Of a stretch of 64,000 nt of DNA, positions 23,402 to 35,809 are shown piece by piece. Under the pieces are notes generated by a model, which was not told where the DNA came from, did no database searches, and worked only from the letters and a program-made list of their open reading frames with translations. Positions within the stretch are counted from its first letter, which is position 1. Every line of letters begins with the position of its first letter. The DNA lies in contig CM036188.1 in NCBI GenBank assembly GCA_020631735.1, positions 17,030,214 to 17,094,213 of the forward strand, written 5' to 3'. The DNA is from Saccharum officinarum. Taxonomy: Eukaryota; Streptophyta; Magnoliopsida; Poales; Poaceae. The position numbers were made by a program, and so were the translations under genes.

Positions 23402-26400
23402 ATGGCGGGTGTCCTAGATGCTTTGGCGTCATACATCCAAAACATGCTAATGGAGATCGCAAAGGAAGAGGTGCATATGTTGCTCGGGGTGTCCGGTGAG
23501 ATTGATAACATGGGCATCAAGCTTCGAGATCTCAAGAATTTCCTTGCTGATGCTGATAGGAGGAACATCACTGACCAAAGTATCCAAGCATTTGTGAGAG
23601 AGCTAAGGGATGCCATGTACGATGCCACCGACATCCTCGACCTGTGCCAGCTCAAGGCCATGGAGCGAGGCCCAAGGCCTGATGCAGGATGCTTGAACCC
23701 GTTGCTCTTCTGCATACGGAATCCCTTACATGCCCACAACATTGGAAGCCGCATCAAGAATCTTAACAAGAAGCTAGATGGCATCAAGGCTCGCAGTGAA
23801 TCATTCAACGTCATCAACCTTGGTACTTACGAGGACCGTGGAAGAAAGAAGGTATCATCTAGTCTTGGTACCCATGAGACATCATGGGGGCTCGATGAGA
23901 CAGGTTTGGTTGGTGAGATGATAGAAGAGGACACACAAAATCTAGTGGAGTTGCTCACAAAGAAGGATCAAACCCACCGACTGTACAACAAAATTATGGT
24001 ATTCGCCATTGTTGGAGTTGGTGGGATTGGAAAAACAACCCTCGCTAGAAAGATCTTCAAGAATGACATTGTACAACAAGAGTTCTCCAAGAAAATATGG
24101 TTGAGTGTCAACCAAGATTTTAATGAGCTTGATATATTGAGGAGAGCTATTACTGAAGCTGGAGGAGACTGCCATGTTGCCGGAGACACAAAGGCAACAT
24201 TGGAGCGAATCCTCACACAAGCCTTGATGGGACATAAGACCTTAATCATAATGGATGATGTTTGGGACTACCGTGCATGGGAGGATGTGCTTCGAGCTCC
24301 CTTGGTCAATGTTGCAGCAGCTGATAATGGTAGCTGTGTCCTCGTCACCACGAGACATAACGCGGTCGCACGAGGGATGATGGCAGAGGAGCCCTACCAC
24401 CGTATCAGAAAACTTGAGCCTGAAGATGCTTGGTTGCTGCTAAAGAAACAGGTCCATAAAAGTTAATCTGTGCATAATATTTAATTTTTATTTTTTGTTC
24501 ATTTATCATGCTTAAATAATGCAATACTTTATCATTGATGCACTCTTAGATTAGTCCATGTTTGGAACATGGGAATTTCTCACGTTTCTGTGTTTTTCCT
24601 GCAAAATTGAACTAATTTTCCATGAATTTCATGTACGATTGTTGTGAAATTTCTACATTCCGAATAGGCCCTTAATTAGGATGTCACTCGCCTTCTGCTG
24701 CAGAGTTTCTTTCCCTTGTTACAAACATCGTGTTTTCGAGCTAGCTTTGGGAATATACGGGGACATACTTCCATGTATTACTAATATTACCAAGCATAAG
24801 CGGACTCTACAATATGGGGTTCTTGCAAATTTTATATATCAAAAATTATGAAATTTTTAATGCAAAAAGTACTTTGTACTACACATAAGAGAGTAATTTT
24901 CATTAGTTGTACGGAAACCTTTGAAACTCCAAAGCCTAATAAAGACAAGAAACCAATATCAAATGGTGACTTGTCTATCAAATTTATTTTACAAACTAAG
25001 GTAAAACTAATCAGTCAGTTTATTACAGTATCCTTTTTAGATGTGTGACTTATCTTCCTCAAACATATATGGCCTCTTTGTGTTCAAATAGTAATAAAGC
25101 TACGCTATCAACCCATGGTGTCATACGGGCCAGTAATTTTGAGGGACAAAGAAAAATAGAAATTTATGCATAAAGTTTTTAGGGCACGTGACTAATAAAA
25201 AACTGAATAATAAAAGTTCAAATTCGAATGCTATACTGATATTACTTCATTATCTATATGACTATATGTCACTGAGATTTTCCTTAGTTATAAATTATTC
25301 CATATACTTTTCGCACAACTTTTTGTGGTGCACTTTGCATCCCACGTCTTTGTGTGTAACGTAAATGTTAGTTGAAATTATCTCTCCAGTGTTCATTCAT
25401 ATTGTAACATAATTTCACATATACTTTTTTCTTTGTTCTTTCATCATAGCCTCTATTAACATTTATTTTGTCTACTTCCCCGTCCACATTTATATTTTTC
25501 AGATTTAGACACCAGTAAATACTCTTGCATGCGTATGCATTCTTATTTCTATTAGAATATTCTTACGGATACTTTCTCACCTTCGTCTACTCTTGCTAAA
25601 CATTGGTGAGTAACTAATTTATATACTTCTTGGGATCCATTCCTATTTTTGACCTTTGCATCAGACCTTTATGCATGATTGACTCATTTGTTTGTATGAA
25701 ACACAAACTTCAGCTATGTATTTTGTTTTGAAATCAACAATATCAATGCTTCATGCATATACATGTATCGTTTATATAATAACACACACTGAAGCATTAT
25801 AGAAATATTTTGTTATACTTTTATATATATAATATAAATTTAGATTTTGCTTTTATGTTATTCTTAATAACGTTAGAGGTGGGTAATTTATGTGAAAATA
25901 GGTGGGTTACTTTATGTTATTTAAATAATAATGGCAGTGTGTAATTTACATGAAGATTTACTATGTTAATTTAGACTATTGTTAAAATAGGAGATGTGGT
26001 AGTACTTTATGAAAATGGAATAGATCTGATAGCTATTATTATTAATGATGATTAGTGGTAGTCATTTATAAAAAAGAATATATGTGATGGCTATCATTGT
26101 TAATGATAATTAAAATCTTCTGATACGGGGCCAGATGCTTTTTTAGTTTTGAGAGCATTTCTAGAATTTATGTTTTTCTTGGCTCATCACATGTAAATTT
26201 AAGTGGATGTTATATATGTTGAGGTCTCCAGTTAATAATGGTTAAATAATAACCTAATAAGTACATGAATGATCAATTATCCAAAAGGCTCTAATTAAGC
26301 ATATGTGCTGGAAAAGTACCATGAAATATTATTACGCACTGTATCAATACTTGTGACTATGATAGGACATAATTTCCAGAAACGTCTGCACAGTTTCATT

Positions 26401-29400
26401 GTGCCATATTGGTAGTAGCCGTGAGGCGATATTTGATATTTTTCCATAGTTAGATTCTGGTAGCATGAATGATAAGCCACCATATATTGATTTTTGGTAG
26501 CAAGAACCATGTCGTGATGTGCAAGAAATATATATTCCACAACCAATGTTCAAGAGGAAATCTAAACTTAATTATAGTTTTTCGAATCTTTCTTTGACTC
26601 GGATTTTTTGTCCAATTCAAAGATGCCGACGTGGTAGTGGTGGCATCCGCTTACTCTGTTGGGCCTAGAGGTATTGATAGAGAAGGTTGCCGACGTGGTA
26701 GTGGTGGCAGAGGAGGTGTGGGTGAGGCGGCACTGGCATTGCCAGCGAGGCAGTTGGGGAAGGAGGATGATGGGTGGGAGTGTGGGGGCATCATGGAGAT
26801 AGCTCAATGAAGCCAGTTTAGTGTGACGGCGGTCGTAGGCCACAGCAATGGCGGCAAGGCACAGTTGGAGATAGCTCAATGAACCTGGCTAGAGATGAAG
26901 AAGATGGTGCGGAGGACAGAGGAGACACATCAGATGGATTTTAGAGTCAGGTCGTGATGGATGGCAACATGGAGATCCGACGATGGGAGAGCCACCGGAG
27001 CTGTGCAGGGCGGCAGGGGCAAGCAACTCAGTTGGGGTTAGGGGTCGGGGTTAGGCTGGTGTGGGCCATGGAAAAAAAAGATAAGATAGGGAAAGGGAGA
27101 TTTGATGTGGGCCATCCATTTAGAGGCTAGGATCAGAAAACTCAAGTGTGCTTGGCCATAAAACATTTAGTCATTCTCTAGACAAACTTAATTTCAAATG
27201 TTATTATTAACCACTATTACACGCAACTAGTGCTTTTAGTGGTTTATTGTACGCATCCTAACGAAACAAACTCGTGGGTGTGCGTGTAGTGTTATCTTAT
27301 AATACTAAAAAAAATTGTTCTGAGTCACGTTTGGTTCAGAGTCTAAATTGAAGTTTTATAGATATGTCACCTTACAAAGAAAACAATGATCTTTTTAATT
27401 AATGTACACCCTCCATTTCAAAATATAAGATACTTTAGCTATTCTCCTAGATACATTGTTTTTATTATGTAACAAGAGACCGTACATATTTATGTGCATA
27501 GCAAAAACTTATATATACCTTTGAACTGATCGTAGATCAGCTAGTTGGGTTCCTCGTGGTAGAACCTGCCCACCCAGGTTCAAGTCCTCGACTTGGCACG
27601 GGTGCTCACATTTCCTAGATTTATTCTAATGCTTTCAATGGTAGGCGACGACGTCCCCATCAAGAGGAAGGCGCCTGTGGAGATTTTGTGAATCTCATGA
27701 TCTGCTGGCTCAATCCTTTGGAGGTGAGCATAGGGGTAGGGTTTGTGTACGTGTATTCATAGTGGTGAGTGTGCGTACGTATTGTGGTAGATGACGTCCC
27801 CATAGACAGCGAGGCGTCTGTGGTGACTTTGTGAATCTCCTGATCTGCCGGCTCAGTACGAACATAGGGTTAGGGATTACATATGTATGTTCATAGCGGT
27901 TAGTGTGCGTATGTGTTCTAGACATCTATATTGTATTGCGGTAATTCTCAAAAAATAAAAAAACTTATATATCTATAAAAGCTAAAACCTCTTATATTTG
28001 GAATGGACGGAGTAGATTACAAAAATCAATTATTCACGCAGTGTCTAACTGAGGGCAGCCACGTAGCAATCAGCTGGAGACAAGCTACCGTTGTAGAAGC
28101 TTAGAATATGCAGCGCACAGTAGCACTGATGACGTAGCAAACAATGACTACGTACGCACTTGCATGTTGTCTGACGTTTCGTTTTACTAAAATGCAGTTT
28201 GTTTTTTATGTGCTTTGGATTAACAGAGCATCTTAGACATTCACCACACTTGTGATTTCTAATTGGTCTGAAATGTTTGCAGGTTGTGGTAAATATAAAT
28301 GATGAGCCCCAAGTCGAAATATTAAAGAAAATTGGGATGGAGATTATCGCAAAATGTGATTGTTTACCGCTTGCTGTCAAAGTGATTGGAGGTCTCCTAC
28401 GACAGAAAACAACTAGACAAGGCGACTGGGAAAAGGTTCTGCATGATTATATTTGGTCAGTATCTCAAATGCCTGACGATCTAAATAATGCAATATACCT
28501 TAGCTATGAGGATCTGAATCCAAATTTGAAACCATGCTTTCTATACTACTGCATCCTCCCACGGAGCAAAGTTTTCTATAGAAATGAAATTATTGGGTTG
28601 TGGATTAGCGAAGGATTTGTTCATGGGAACTCATGCGACTTAGAAGAGAAAGGAAGAGAGTACTTTGACGAGTTAATACAGAGGAATCTGATTGAGCCCG
28701 ATGTGAAATATGTTGATCAATTAGTTTGCAACATGCATGATATTGTTCGGTCATTTGCTCAATACGTCGCTAGAGATGAAGCACTTGTATGTCATAACAG
28801 CGACATTTATATTTCTGATAAACTTAAATCAGAAAAGTTTATTAGATTGTCCATTGAAAAGGAAGGGTCAAAAACACATGATTTTGAGTGGTGTTCTCTA
28901 CAAACACAAAAATCACTGAGAACACTGATTTCAGTTGGTCATATAAAGATTAAGCCAGGTGATTCATTGGTTCCTTTTTCATGTCTCCGGACACTATATA
29001 TGGAATCTGTAAATTTTGATGAATTAGGTGAATCATTGTATCAACTGAAACACCTGAGGTATTTGTCAATAGAAAACAGTGAGACATCTGTGCTGCCAGA
29101 GAACATTGGCAAGTTGAAATTCTTGCAGTATATTAGCCTTTTCGGCTGCAAGAGTTTAGTTAAGCTTCCTAGTAGCATTGGAATGCTGCAACACTTGAGG
29201 CAACTTGACATCAGAGGGACAAGTATAAATACTATACCAAAGGGTTTTTGTGGTTCAACTTGTTTGACGAATTTGTATGGGTTTCCAGCACACATGAATG
29301 GTGATTGGTGTAGTTTGGAAGAACTAGGGCCTCTATCTCAGCTAATGACCATTACTATACATTTCTTGGAGAATGTAGCTTCTGCCTCATTTGCTAAACA

Positions 29401-31053
29401 GGCCAGGCTTGGTGAAAAGAATCGTCTAAGAAAACTGAACATGATTTGCACTAGTAGGATTGGAAATGATGGCTCGTTGGTAAATGTGGAAGGAGGGATC
29501 TCTGAGGAAGAGCAGAGACGAATCGAGGAGGTTTTTGATGAGCTTTGCCCTCCACCATGCTTAGAAAACATCGACATCAGAGGGTATTTTGGTCAGCGAC
29601 TCCCAAGATGGATGATGCCGACAGCAGTTATGCCCCTAGGGAGCTTGAGGATTCTTACGATGTATGACTTGCCCTGCTGCACAGAGCTTCCTAGTGGCTT
29701 GAGTCAGCTCCCCTGCCTAGAGTGTCTGCAGATTGATCGTGCCCCAGCCATCAAGTGCGTTGGGCTTGAATTCCTACAACCAAACAATCAGGTAGGTGTT
29801 GCATTTCCTAGATTGCAGAAGCTGTGGTTTGAGGGAATGGTCGAATGGGAGGAATGGGTATGGGAGGAACAAGTGAAAGGCATGCCTATCTTGGAGGAGT
29901 TTACACTCAAAATGTGCAAGTTGAGCCGGGTGCCACCTGGGCTTGCCTTCCATGCAAAGGCTTTGAAGGAATTATGTATATATGATGTCAAGAACCTAAG
30001 CTCTTTGGAGAACTTCACTTCTGTTGTCCATCTCGACGTGTTTACAAACACTCACCTGGAGAGGATCAGTAATCTACCGAAACTGCAGAAGCTCGTCATT
30101 GTCAAGTGCCCAAAGTTGAAGGTACTGGAGGGCATGCCTGCACTACAGAGACTCAATCTGGAGGATTATGTCATGGAAACAGTCCCCAGGTATCTGCAGG
30201 ATGTGAACCCAAGGCATTTGTTGTTAGATTGTTCCTTATCGCTGCTCACATGCATAGCAGCGGGAAAATCTAGTCCTGAGTGGCACAAGTTCAGACACAT
30301 CCAGCAAGTCAAAGCCTATGCAAATGACGAAGGCAGTGCAAGGAAGTGGTATGTGCTCTACACGAGGGATCCTTTCAGCTTCGAGACAAATATCAGCCGC
30401 TCTGCTATTGCTCAAGGTAAACATCTGCAGCACTGCTTGGTCCGTTTTGTTCTCAGAGACTCTGTTTTGCTTGGTCCGTATTGCTTGCTTTGGCTTCCTC
30501 CGATTGATCCAATCTGCCATCTGCAGCATCCGCAGCACGCATCGATCTCAAGTTTTATGCTTGCTGGAAAACGTGTTCCATTGAAGAGCAGTGGATGGTA
30601 GGGCGACATGCGTCTGTGGACAAGCGGCAGCCTCTCTGCCTACGCTTCAGGTAAATTTGTCTAGCACACGCGGCGACTGATTTATTGCATCGTTTTTTTT
30701 AGATAAGGGAACCAAGTTGGTTGATTGCATCCTGGGAACATCTTGTGGAGTTTCATTAATTTTGAATTTTGATTGTGGGGAGCTCCTGTGTTCCGTGGAT
30801 CAAATGGCCCGTAGTTACAACTCACAACTAGTGCATTACAAGTCGCTTTCTACTGTATTTCTTCAAGTATATAACGTGCACGGGGAATGCGTGCAGGTGC
30901 AATGCATATCGTCATTTAGTTCCCTGGCTGCGTCAAGCGTGCCTGCACTGCAACGAAGCCACGCGCATGGCCTCCTCCTCCGACCAATGGATCGAATCCG
31001 CAGGGTATCCGGCTGCTATATCTTATATGACCAAGTACGGGCGGCTCCAGTAG
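23402..31053 (+). CDS. NLR1: CC-NB-ARC-LRR disease resistance protein
   Basis: Inferred exons are 23402-24451, 28283-30416, 30536-30650 and 30897-31053 (about 1,151 aa). Exon 1 encodes an Rx-type coiled coil with an EDVID-like DATDILD (residues 75-80), P-loop GVGGIGKTT (205-213), RNBS-A, kinase-2 LIIMDDVW (281-288) and RNBS-B VLVTTR (313-318). Exon 2 gives a GLPL variant (CDCLPLAVK, Gly to Cys), RNBS-D CFLYYCILP, MHD (501-503) and the LRRs. Exons 3 and 4 add a tail conserved in NLR2. Splice phases are 0, 1 and 2, and all sites are GT-AG. Such proteins sense pathogen effectors in the cell and trigger immunity. The ATG is the first in the CC frame. If intron 2 is kept, the frame stays open to a stop at 30599-30601. 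Splicing is predicted, not observed. No internal stop is seen, so the gene looks intact. Confidence 0.85.
27407..28012. mobile_element. Stowaway MITE (split by a SINE)
   Basis: The ends (caccctccatttcaaaatataag and, inverted, the ctccgtccattccaaatataag type) match grass Stowaway termini. TA dinucleotides flank both sides (27405-27406 and 28013-28014). Without the SINE it is about 150 bp, normal for this Tc1/Mariner-related family. Confidence 0.8.
27517..27958 (+). mobile_element. tRNA-derived SINE inside the MITE
   Basis: Near its 5' end are an A-box-like stretch (tagatcagctagttggg) and a B-box-like ggttcaagtcc, as in tRNA-derived Pol III promoters. The 3' end is A-rich. It is flanked by a 14-bp direct repeat aaaaacttatatat (27503-27516 and 27959-27972). 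A block of about 130 bp is duplicated in the body ('gacgtccccat', 'ctgatctgc'), making it longer than usual. It resembles the Au-type SINEs of grasses. Confidence 0.75.
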
Positions 31054-33175
31054 AAAAATGCCGGAAACGTCTAGAGCTAATATGGGATGCTGCATGGAAC
31101 TCAAGGAGACTGTCTAATGTGAGTATGCACCTGATGCTGGGCATTTGTACTAGCAGTTGATGCGATTCTGCTGCTTTCCGCTTTCACGACAGAGAAGAGA
31201 GAAGATCGTGTGAGCCCAGCGTTGCACCTCTTTGTCAACTGCCTGCTGTAAAAATCAAGACCTAGTACTCTGTTTTGCTCTGCTTCCTTCCTTCAGTGCC
31301 CAACTGGCGAATTCGCACGTTGGACCATGAAGCCTGGGCATCTTGTTACTTTTCTGATACATCCGCTGGGCATTTGGATTTTCATTTTTTTATATCTGAG
31401 TTAAAATATTGGATATCAGCCATCTTATACAGGTATTTGATATCGAATATAAATATGGGAACTTTGTATCTAATATCTTAATTTTTTTTTGCATACCCGA
31501 CAGAAGATTCTCTTTGATCGGTAGGAAAATATTTGAACCATTTCTATCCCTAGGTCCGTTTCTGCTGTGGATAAATATATTTGTATCATTTGCATACCTT
31601 GTTTGTCTGTTGTGGGCACGCGTGATCCGCATAGTTCTTTAACGGGCAAATTCTGTATTCTTGGGTACTTGTTTAGGTTGGCAAAACATAGCGGGTTAGC
31701 TGAAGACGAGGCAGTTTAGACATTTTCCCCACCTTTTCTCTCCCAAAACCTTAAAATGATAAAATAATTAGTGCGGTGTTTTTCGGCAAAGAACCACAGA
31801 TTTGTAATGTCTGTTAGCAAATTTCGATGTTGGCAGTGTTCATTAGCCAATTACACGTTTCTCCGGTGTCCTACAACAAATTTTGCCAAAAAAGGACTAC
31901 TTTAATCTTGTGAACCATGTCATCGAAAATAAAAAGCAAATCCTCATGAAACATAAGCAATGAAGACCTTGAGTAAATTGGCATTTAACCCCATTCAGTT
32001 CATCGAGAATGAAACCATGCAAACAGTGCTGTCACGACTCTCTGATGCATCAGATGCACACACACGGAGGCCGCATGAAGAAACCCATGTTGCAACTTGT
32101 GTTTTAAGTGTTTTAGATGTTTCAGAGGTATGTTGCACGTATTTTATATCGGTGTTGCAAAAGTAGTTTGGGATGATGCACATGTTGTAATGGCTATACA
32201 CGCGTGTTTCATGTGTATGTTATAAATATTTTTATTTGTTTCAGATGTATGTTGCAAGTGTTTCATCTCGATATTGCAAAAGTAGATCTGGATATTGCAT
32301 ATACATGCATGTTGCAAGCGTATGTTTCAATGCAAGTGTTTTATCAAGATGTTGCATATGTTTGCAATTGCTAAACACGTGTTTTCCTGATGTTTCAGCT
32401 GTTTTAAGGCTAGCAGACGCATCCGAGGCGCATCCACAAGCGGGGTAGGTGTCTGGAACCTACATCCGCGCTGGCGGTCTAGAAGCAAATGAGTGGGTGC
32501 AGTCAGTCCCCACTTGGATTCACGCGGGAAAGGAGCAGCGTGGGAAACCGCGCGACGTGCGGCAGTCCTGCCTATGTGAGCGAATCCCACGGACATGCAG
32601 CAGGTGTGGGCGTCTAGACACGGGCGTGCGTCCGGACGTCACGGTGCTAACCACGTCATTTCTCGTTTTGTTCCAGCTCTGCTCCCCTCGTTTCGGTTGC
32701 TCCCGGCTGTCCTGCGCTGGTCAAACAAGAGCTATGATGACCTGTTCACCCAAATTTTGCGTGACACAGCCAAACCCTAGTTATTCCATTGTGCAATCAC
32801 CTGACCCAACTGATGCTGTACCTAGGGCCTCTTTGGATTGGATAGAGCTAATTTTTAGCCACCTAGAAATATAGCTAATAAATAGCTAGGTACTTGAATC
32901 ATGTTTCTTAATGACATAAGTGGGTAATATAAATTAGAGTCATAGTTAGTCTATATTCTTTTACAAGATAGCATATAAGTGGATAATTGTTTAGGAAATA
33001 GAATAGATCCAATAGCTATTGTTATTATCAATGGTGATTAGGTTATACTTAATTCATGATAAGATGTTTATGATCTTTATAAGAACTTTTGGAATCTATC
33101 TTTTGTTTTTGTGGTAAGTCTTGTGAGGATAAACATGCTGGCTCCAGCATGGACCTCTAGTTAGAATTTTACTAT
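31054..33175. other. Region downstream of NLR1, no gene seen
   Basis: 31054-31990 is presumably 3' UTR and intergenic DNA. 31990-32450 is a repeat-rich stretch in which 'atgttgcaagtgttt'-type words recur with short spacing, a pattern known from dispersed grass repeats. 32820-32890 ('gggcctctttggattgg... tagccacctag') resembles one end of a small DNA transposon, but I cannot find the other end. Confidence 0.45.
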
Positions 33176-34436
33176 CACTACTACACGAATCTTTTTAGAG
33201 GCAGTCATTTTTGGTTAACCGAGGCGGGTATTCCAACCACCTCTGTTGAAAGGTCTCGTTAATGGAGGCTTATGGAGGCGGTTGCACCGCATGCCTCATT
33301 CAATCCATTAACGGAGCCGAGCGTTTTGTAGATGTATGCCTCGGTTAATAGACTAAAAAAACTAGAGCCCCACTGGCGAGCCCATTTCTGAGCCCACCAG
33401 CGAGCCAAATTCTAGCCCTAGAGCCAGATCCATGCCCAAGCCGGCGCTGGTGGCAGGTCCACGTTGGTGGTGACCGGATCCGCATCTGCACTGTTGTACG
33501 TGGCCGGATCCGCGTCGGTGTTGGCCGGATCCACGCCCTCGCCACCGTTGGTGGTCGGATCCATGTCAGTGGTGGCCGGATCCACGTCGGTGGTGGCTAG
33601 ATCCGCACCTCACTGCTGTGCCACGTTGGTGGTGGCTGAGTCCAAGGAGAAGAGGAGCCACCGGCCGAGGACCGCCACTGGAGGGGCTGTGCGCCCCACG
33701 CCGTGCTGCCCTAGGGGATCAGCGCTGAGCCCCGCTGCCGCCACCGTGCAGAAGAGGAGTCACCGGGGAAGGATGCCACGACCCACGTGCGCTGAGCTCG
33801 TGCCATAGCTGAGCTTCCGTCCAGGCAGGGCCGCGACGAGGGCATCCGCTAGCCGCACGAGCTCCGGGCCAGCGAGGGCTCCGCGCGCGACGGAGAGGGA
33901 ATAGAGGGAGACAGAGGCGCTTGCATGGGAGAGAGGAAGAGGGAGAGGAAGACGCTTACAATGGAGAGGGTGCGGCTTCTGTGCGCACGTGGGGAGACAG
34001 AGAAGAGGGAGGGTGCAGCGGCTAGGTAGAGAAAGAGGGGGCTGTGTATATTTACTTAGGGTTTGGTGTGGGCTGTTGAGTTGAACTTGGACCTTTTAAC
34101 CGAGGCGGGCCTCACAAGCCGTTCACCTCCAAAAATGGCCTCCATTTTTTGAGGCAGGCCTCTTAAGATTTTAGGAGATGGTTATTTTGCGACTGCCCCC
34201 GTTAATGAATTAACCAGGGCAGGTGGCATAAGGTAGCCACCTCGTTAATGCTCTGTTAACCAAGCCAGTCGTCATTAACGAAGGCAGACACCTAAAGCTT
34301 TCAGCCTCCGTTAATCCTTAACTGAGGTGGTCGCTTGGCCGGCGTTCCAGCCACCGATTAACTTAGGCGGCCACCCAGCCTACCCTCCTGGTTTAATTAA
34401 AGTGCACCGCCTCACAAAATCTTTTGTGTAGTAATG
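33176..34436. mobile_element. Non-autonomous CACTA (En/Spm) element
   Basis: The left end is cactactacacgaatcttttt. The right end, inverted, is cattactacacaaaagatttt, giving an imperfect terminal inverted repeat with one change in the CACTA core. A 3-bp target-site duplication TAT flanks it (33173-33175 and 34437-34439). Subterminal regions repeat 'taaccgaggcgg' and 'gttaatg' words in both orientations, as CACTA ends do. The 1.26-kb body has no transposase. 33460-33610 is a minisatellite built on 'gtggccggatccacgtcggt'. Confidence 0.82.
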
Positions 34437-35809
34437 TATTTATCTTTTTTCTCTAGTGTGATACGTATTTAGTTGAAATCTAGTCATGATATTTAATATA
34501 ATAATATGAGTGGTGTCGTGTGGACTAGTATTGAGTTAAGTAATGGACTTGTGCTTGTATATTGTTCACATATATTCATGTGCAAGAGTTGCTTGAGTCA
34601 AAATGTATTGTCAGTGACACGCAGAAACTAAGTTTGGGTGGAATTGAGGTTTCGGGACTAAGTTCAGGGTGGAATTGAGGTCATAATGGTCATGGATGTT
34701 AAGTCGGACATTTGAATGGATATTGTCAGTCTGACTACGATTAGCAGTCTCCAGCTCAGATAAAATAAGCAGCAGGGTGCTCATCCTAATGCATGCATTC
34801 ATGTGTGGAGAAGTGCACGCTCACTATGCATTCATTTGTAGTGTATGATCACTAAGTATTTATGTGGAGTGGAGAAGTGCTTGATCACTATGCATTCACG
34901 TATAGTAATGCATGAACGTACTATTCATACGTGTGGTGGTGTAGTAATTTAAAAATGAAAAGGTGGAAGGAGAGACCTGATGGTCATGCGTGGAGCAAAA
35001 AAGATGGATCATGCTTTCTCCTCATCAGGCTACAATTGTGATCCGAGGAGAAAGAAGGGGCTGCATATATTCCCAACACCATTTCTAGATGTGCTTGGAA
35101 TTGAAACATTAGCCGCTTCTAGAAAATAGTTTCCAGGGATGGCTGATGTTTCCAGCCACCTCTGGAAATGGAGAGGGTTGTTATGGTCAGCTACATCTAA
35201 ACATAGATTTGCTGAGGCGGTCTACTAGCTGGCCCCTTGAGGCATCTATATATTATGACAGTTTTTGATGGAGCCACTTCTGGACAAAAAGGGAGGACAA
35301 ATCTAGAAATCGTTTCTATAGTAGTCTATGTTTTGGGCATTTTGACGAGAATTAATTTTTGTAGCAGCATATGAACTGCTGTCCACAAACATATGACAGC
35401 AAAGACAAGTTTGGAGAAATAAATATGCATTTTGTGGGTGTGATACGAGGACAGGATGAAACCCTAGAAAATCATATTATTTTTAAGAAAACACAGGAAC
35501 AAGTTTGGGGTCCTCCTTTGATGAGTTGAGAGTCGTTTGCTTTGTTCGTGTGTCTTAGTCGTCATGCATGCTCTCCCTTGGTTGTGTGCGGTGGCCGCAG
35601 CTGTCATCCCGTGTGTGATATTGATTACTGTCACCGGCCGGCTGGCAATGAATCTGAATATCATCGATATCTACAAAAATTGCCAGCGCCGCGCGAGAAA
35701 GTGGAATAATCCGCCTGTAAAGTGGCACCCGCGTGCCATGTAAAGTACTAAGTGGCAGCGCGGTGACAGTATAATACCCGACGCATGCAGTCATACACTC
35801 ACACGTGAA
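34437..35809. other. Intergenic DNA, no gene seen
   Basis: No gene. 35040-35330 has repeated 'tctaga' and 'tctggaaatgg'-like words and ends tttctatagtag, which resembles a decayed CACTA right end. No matching left end or target-site duplication was found. Confidence 0.4.

Larger units (their letters stand above)
24452..28282 (+). other. Intron 1 of NLR1 (3.8 kb)
   Basis: Donor cag|gtccat at 24452, acceptor tttgcag before 28283, phase 0. It separates RNBS-B/C from GLPL inside the NB-ARC domain. Mostly AT-rich and without genes. 26570-27090 is a GC-richer patch that repeats 'gccgacgtggtagtggtggc' at about 26625 and 26689. A Stowaway MITE with a SINE inside lies at 27407-28012. 25880-26180 weakly resembles 32900-33150 downstream of the gene. 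Confidence 0.8.

Noticed and set aside
27532..27600. tRNA gene (A- and B-box-like motifs)
   Set aside because: The motifs belong to a SINE with an A-rich tail and flanking direct repeats. No cloverleaf or anticodon arm can be drawn.
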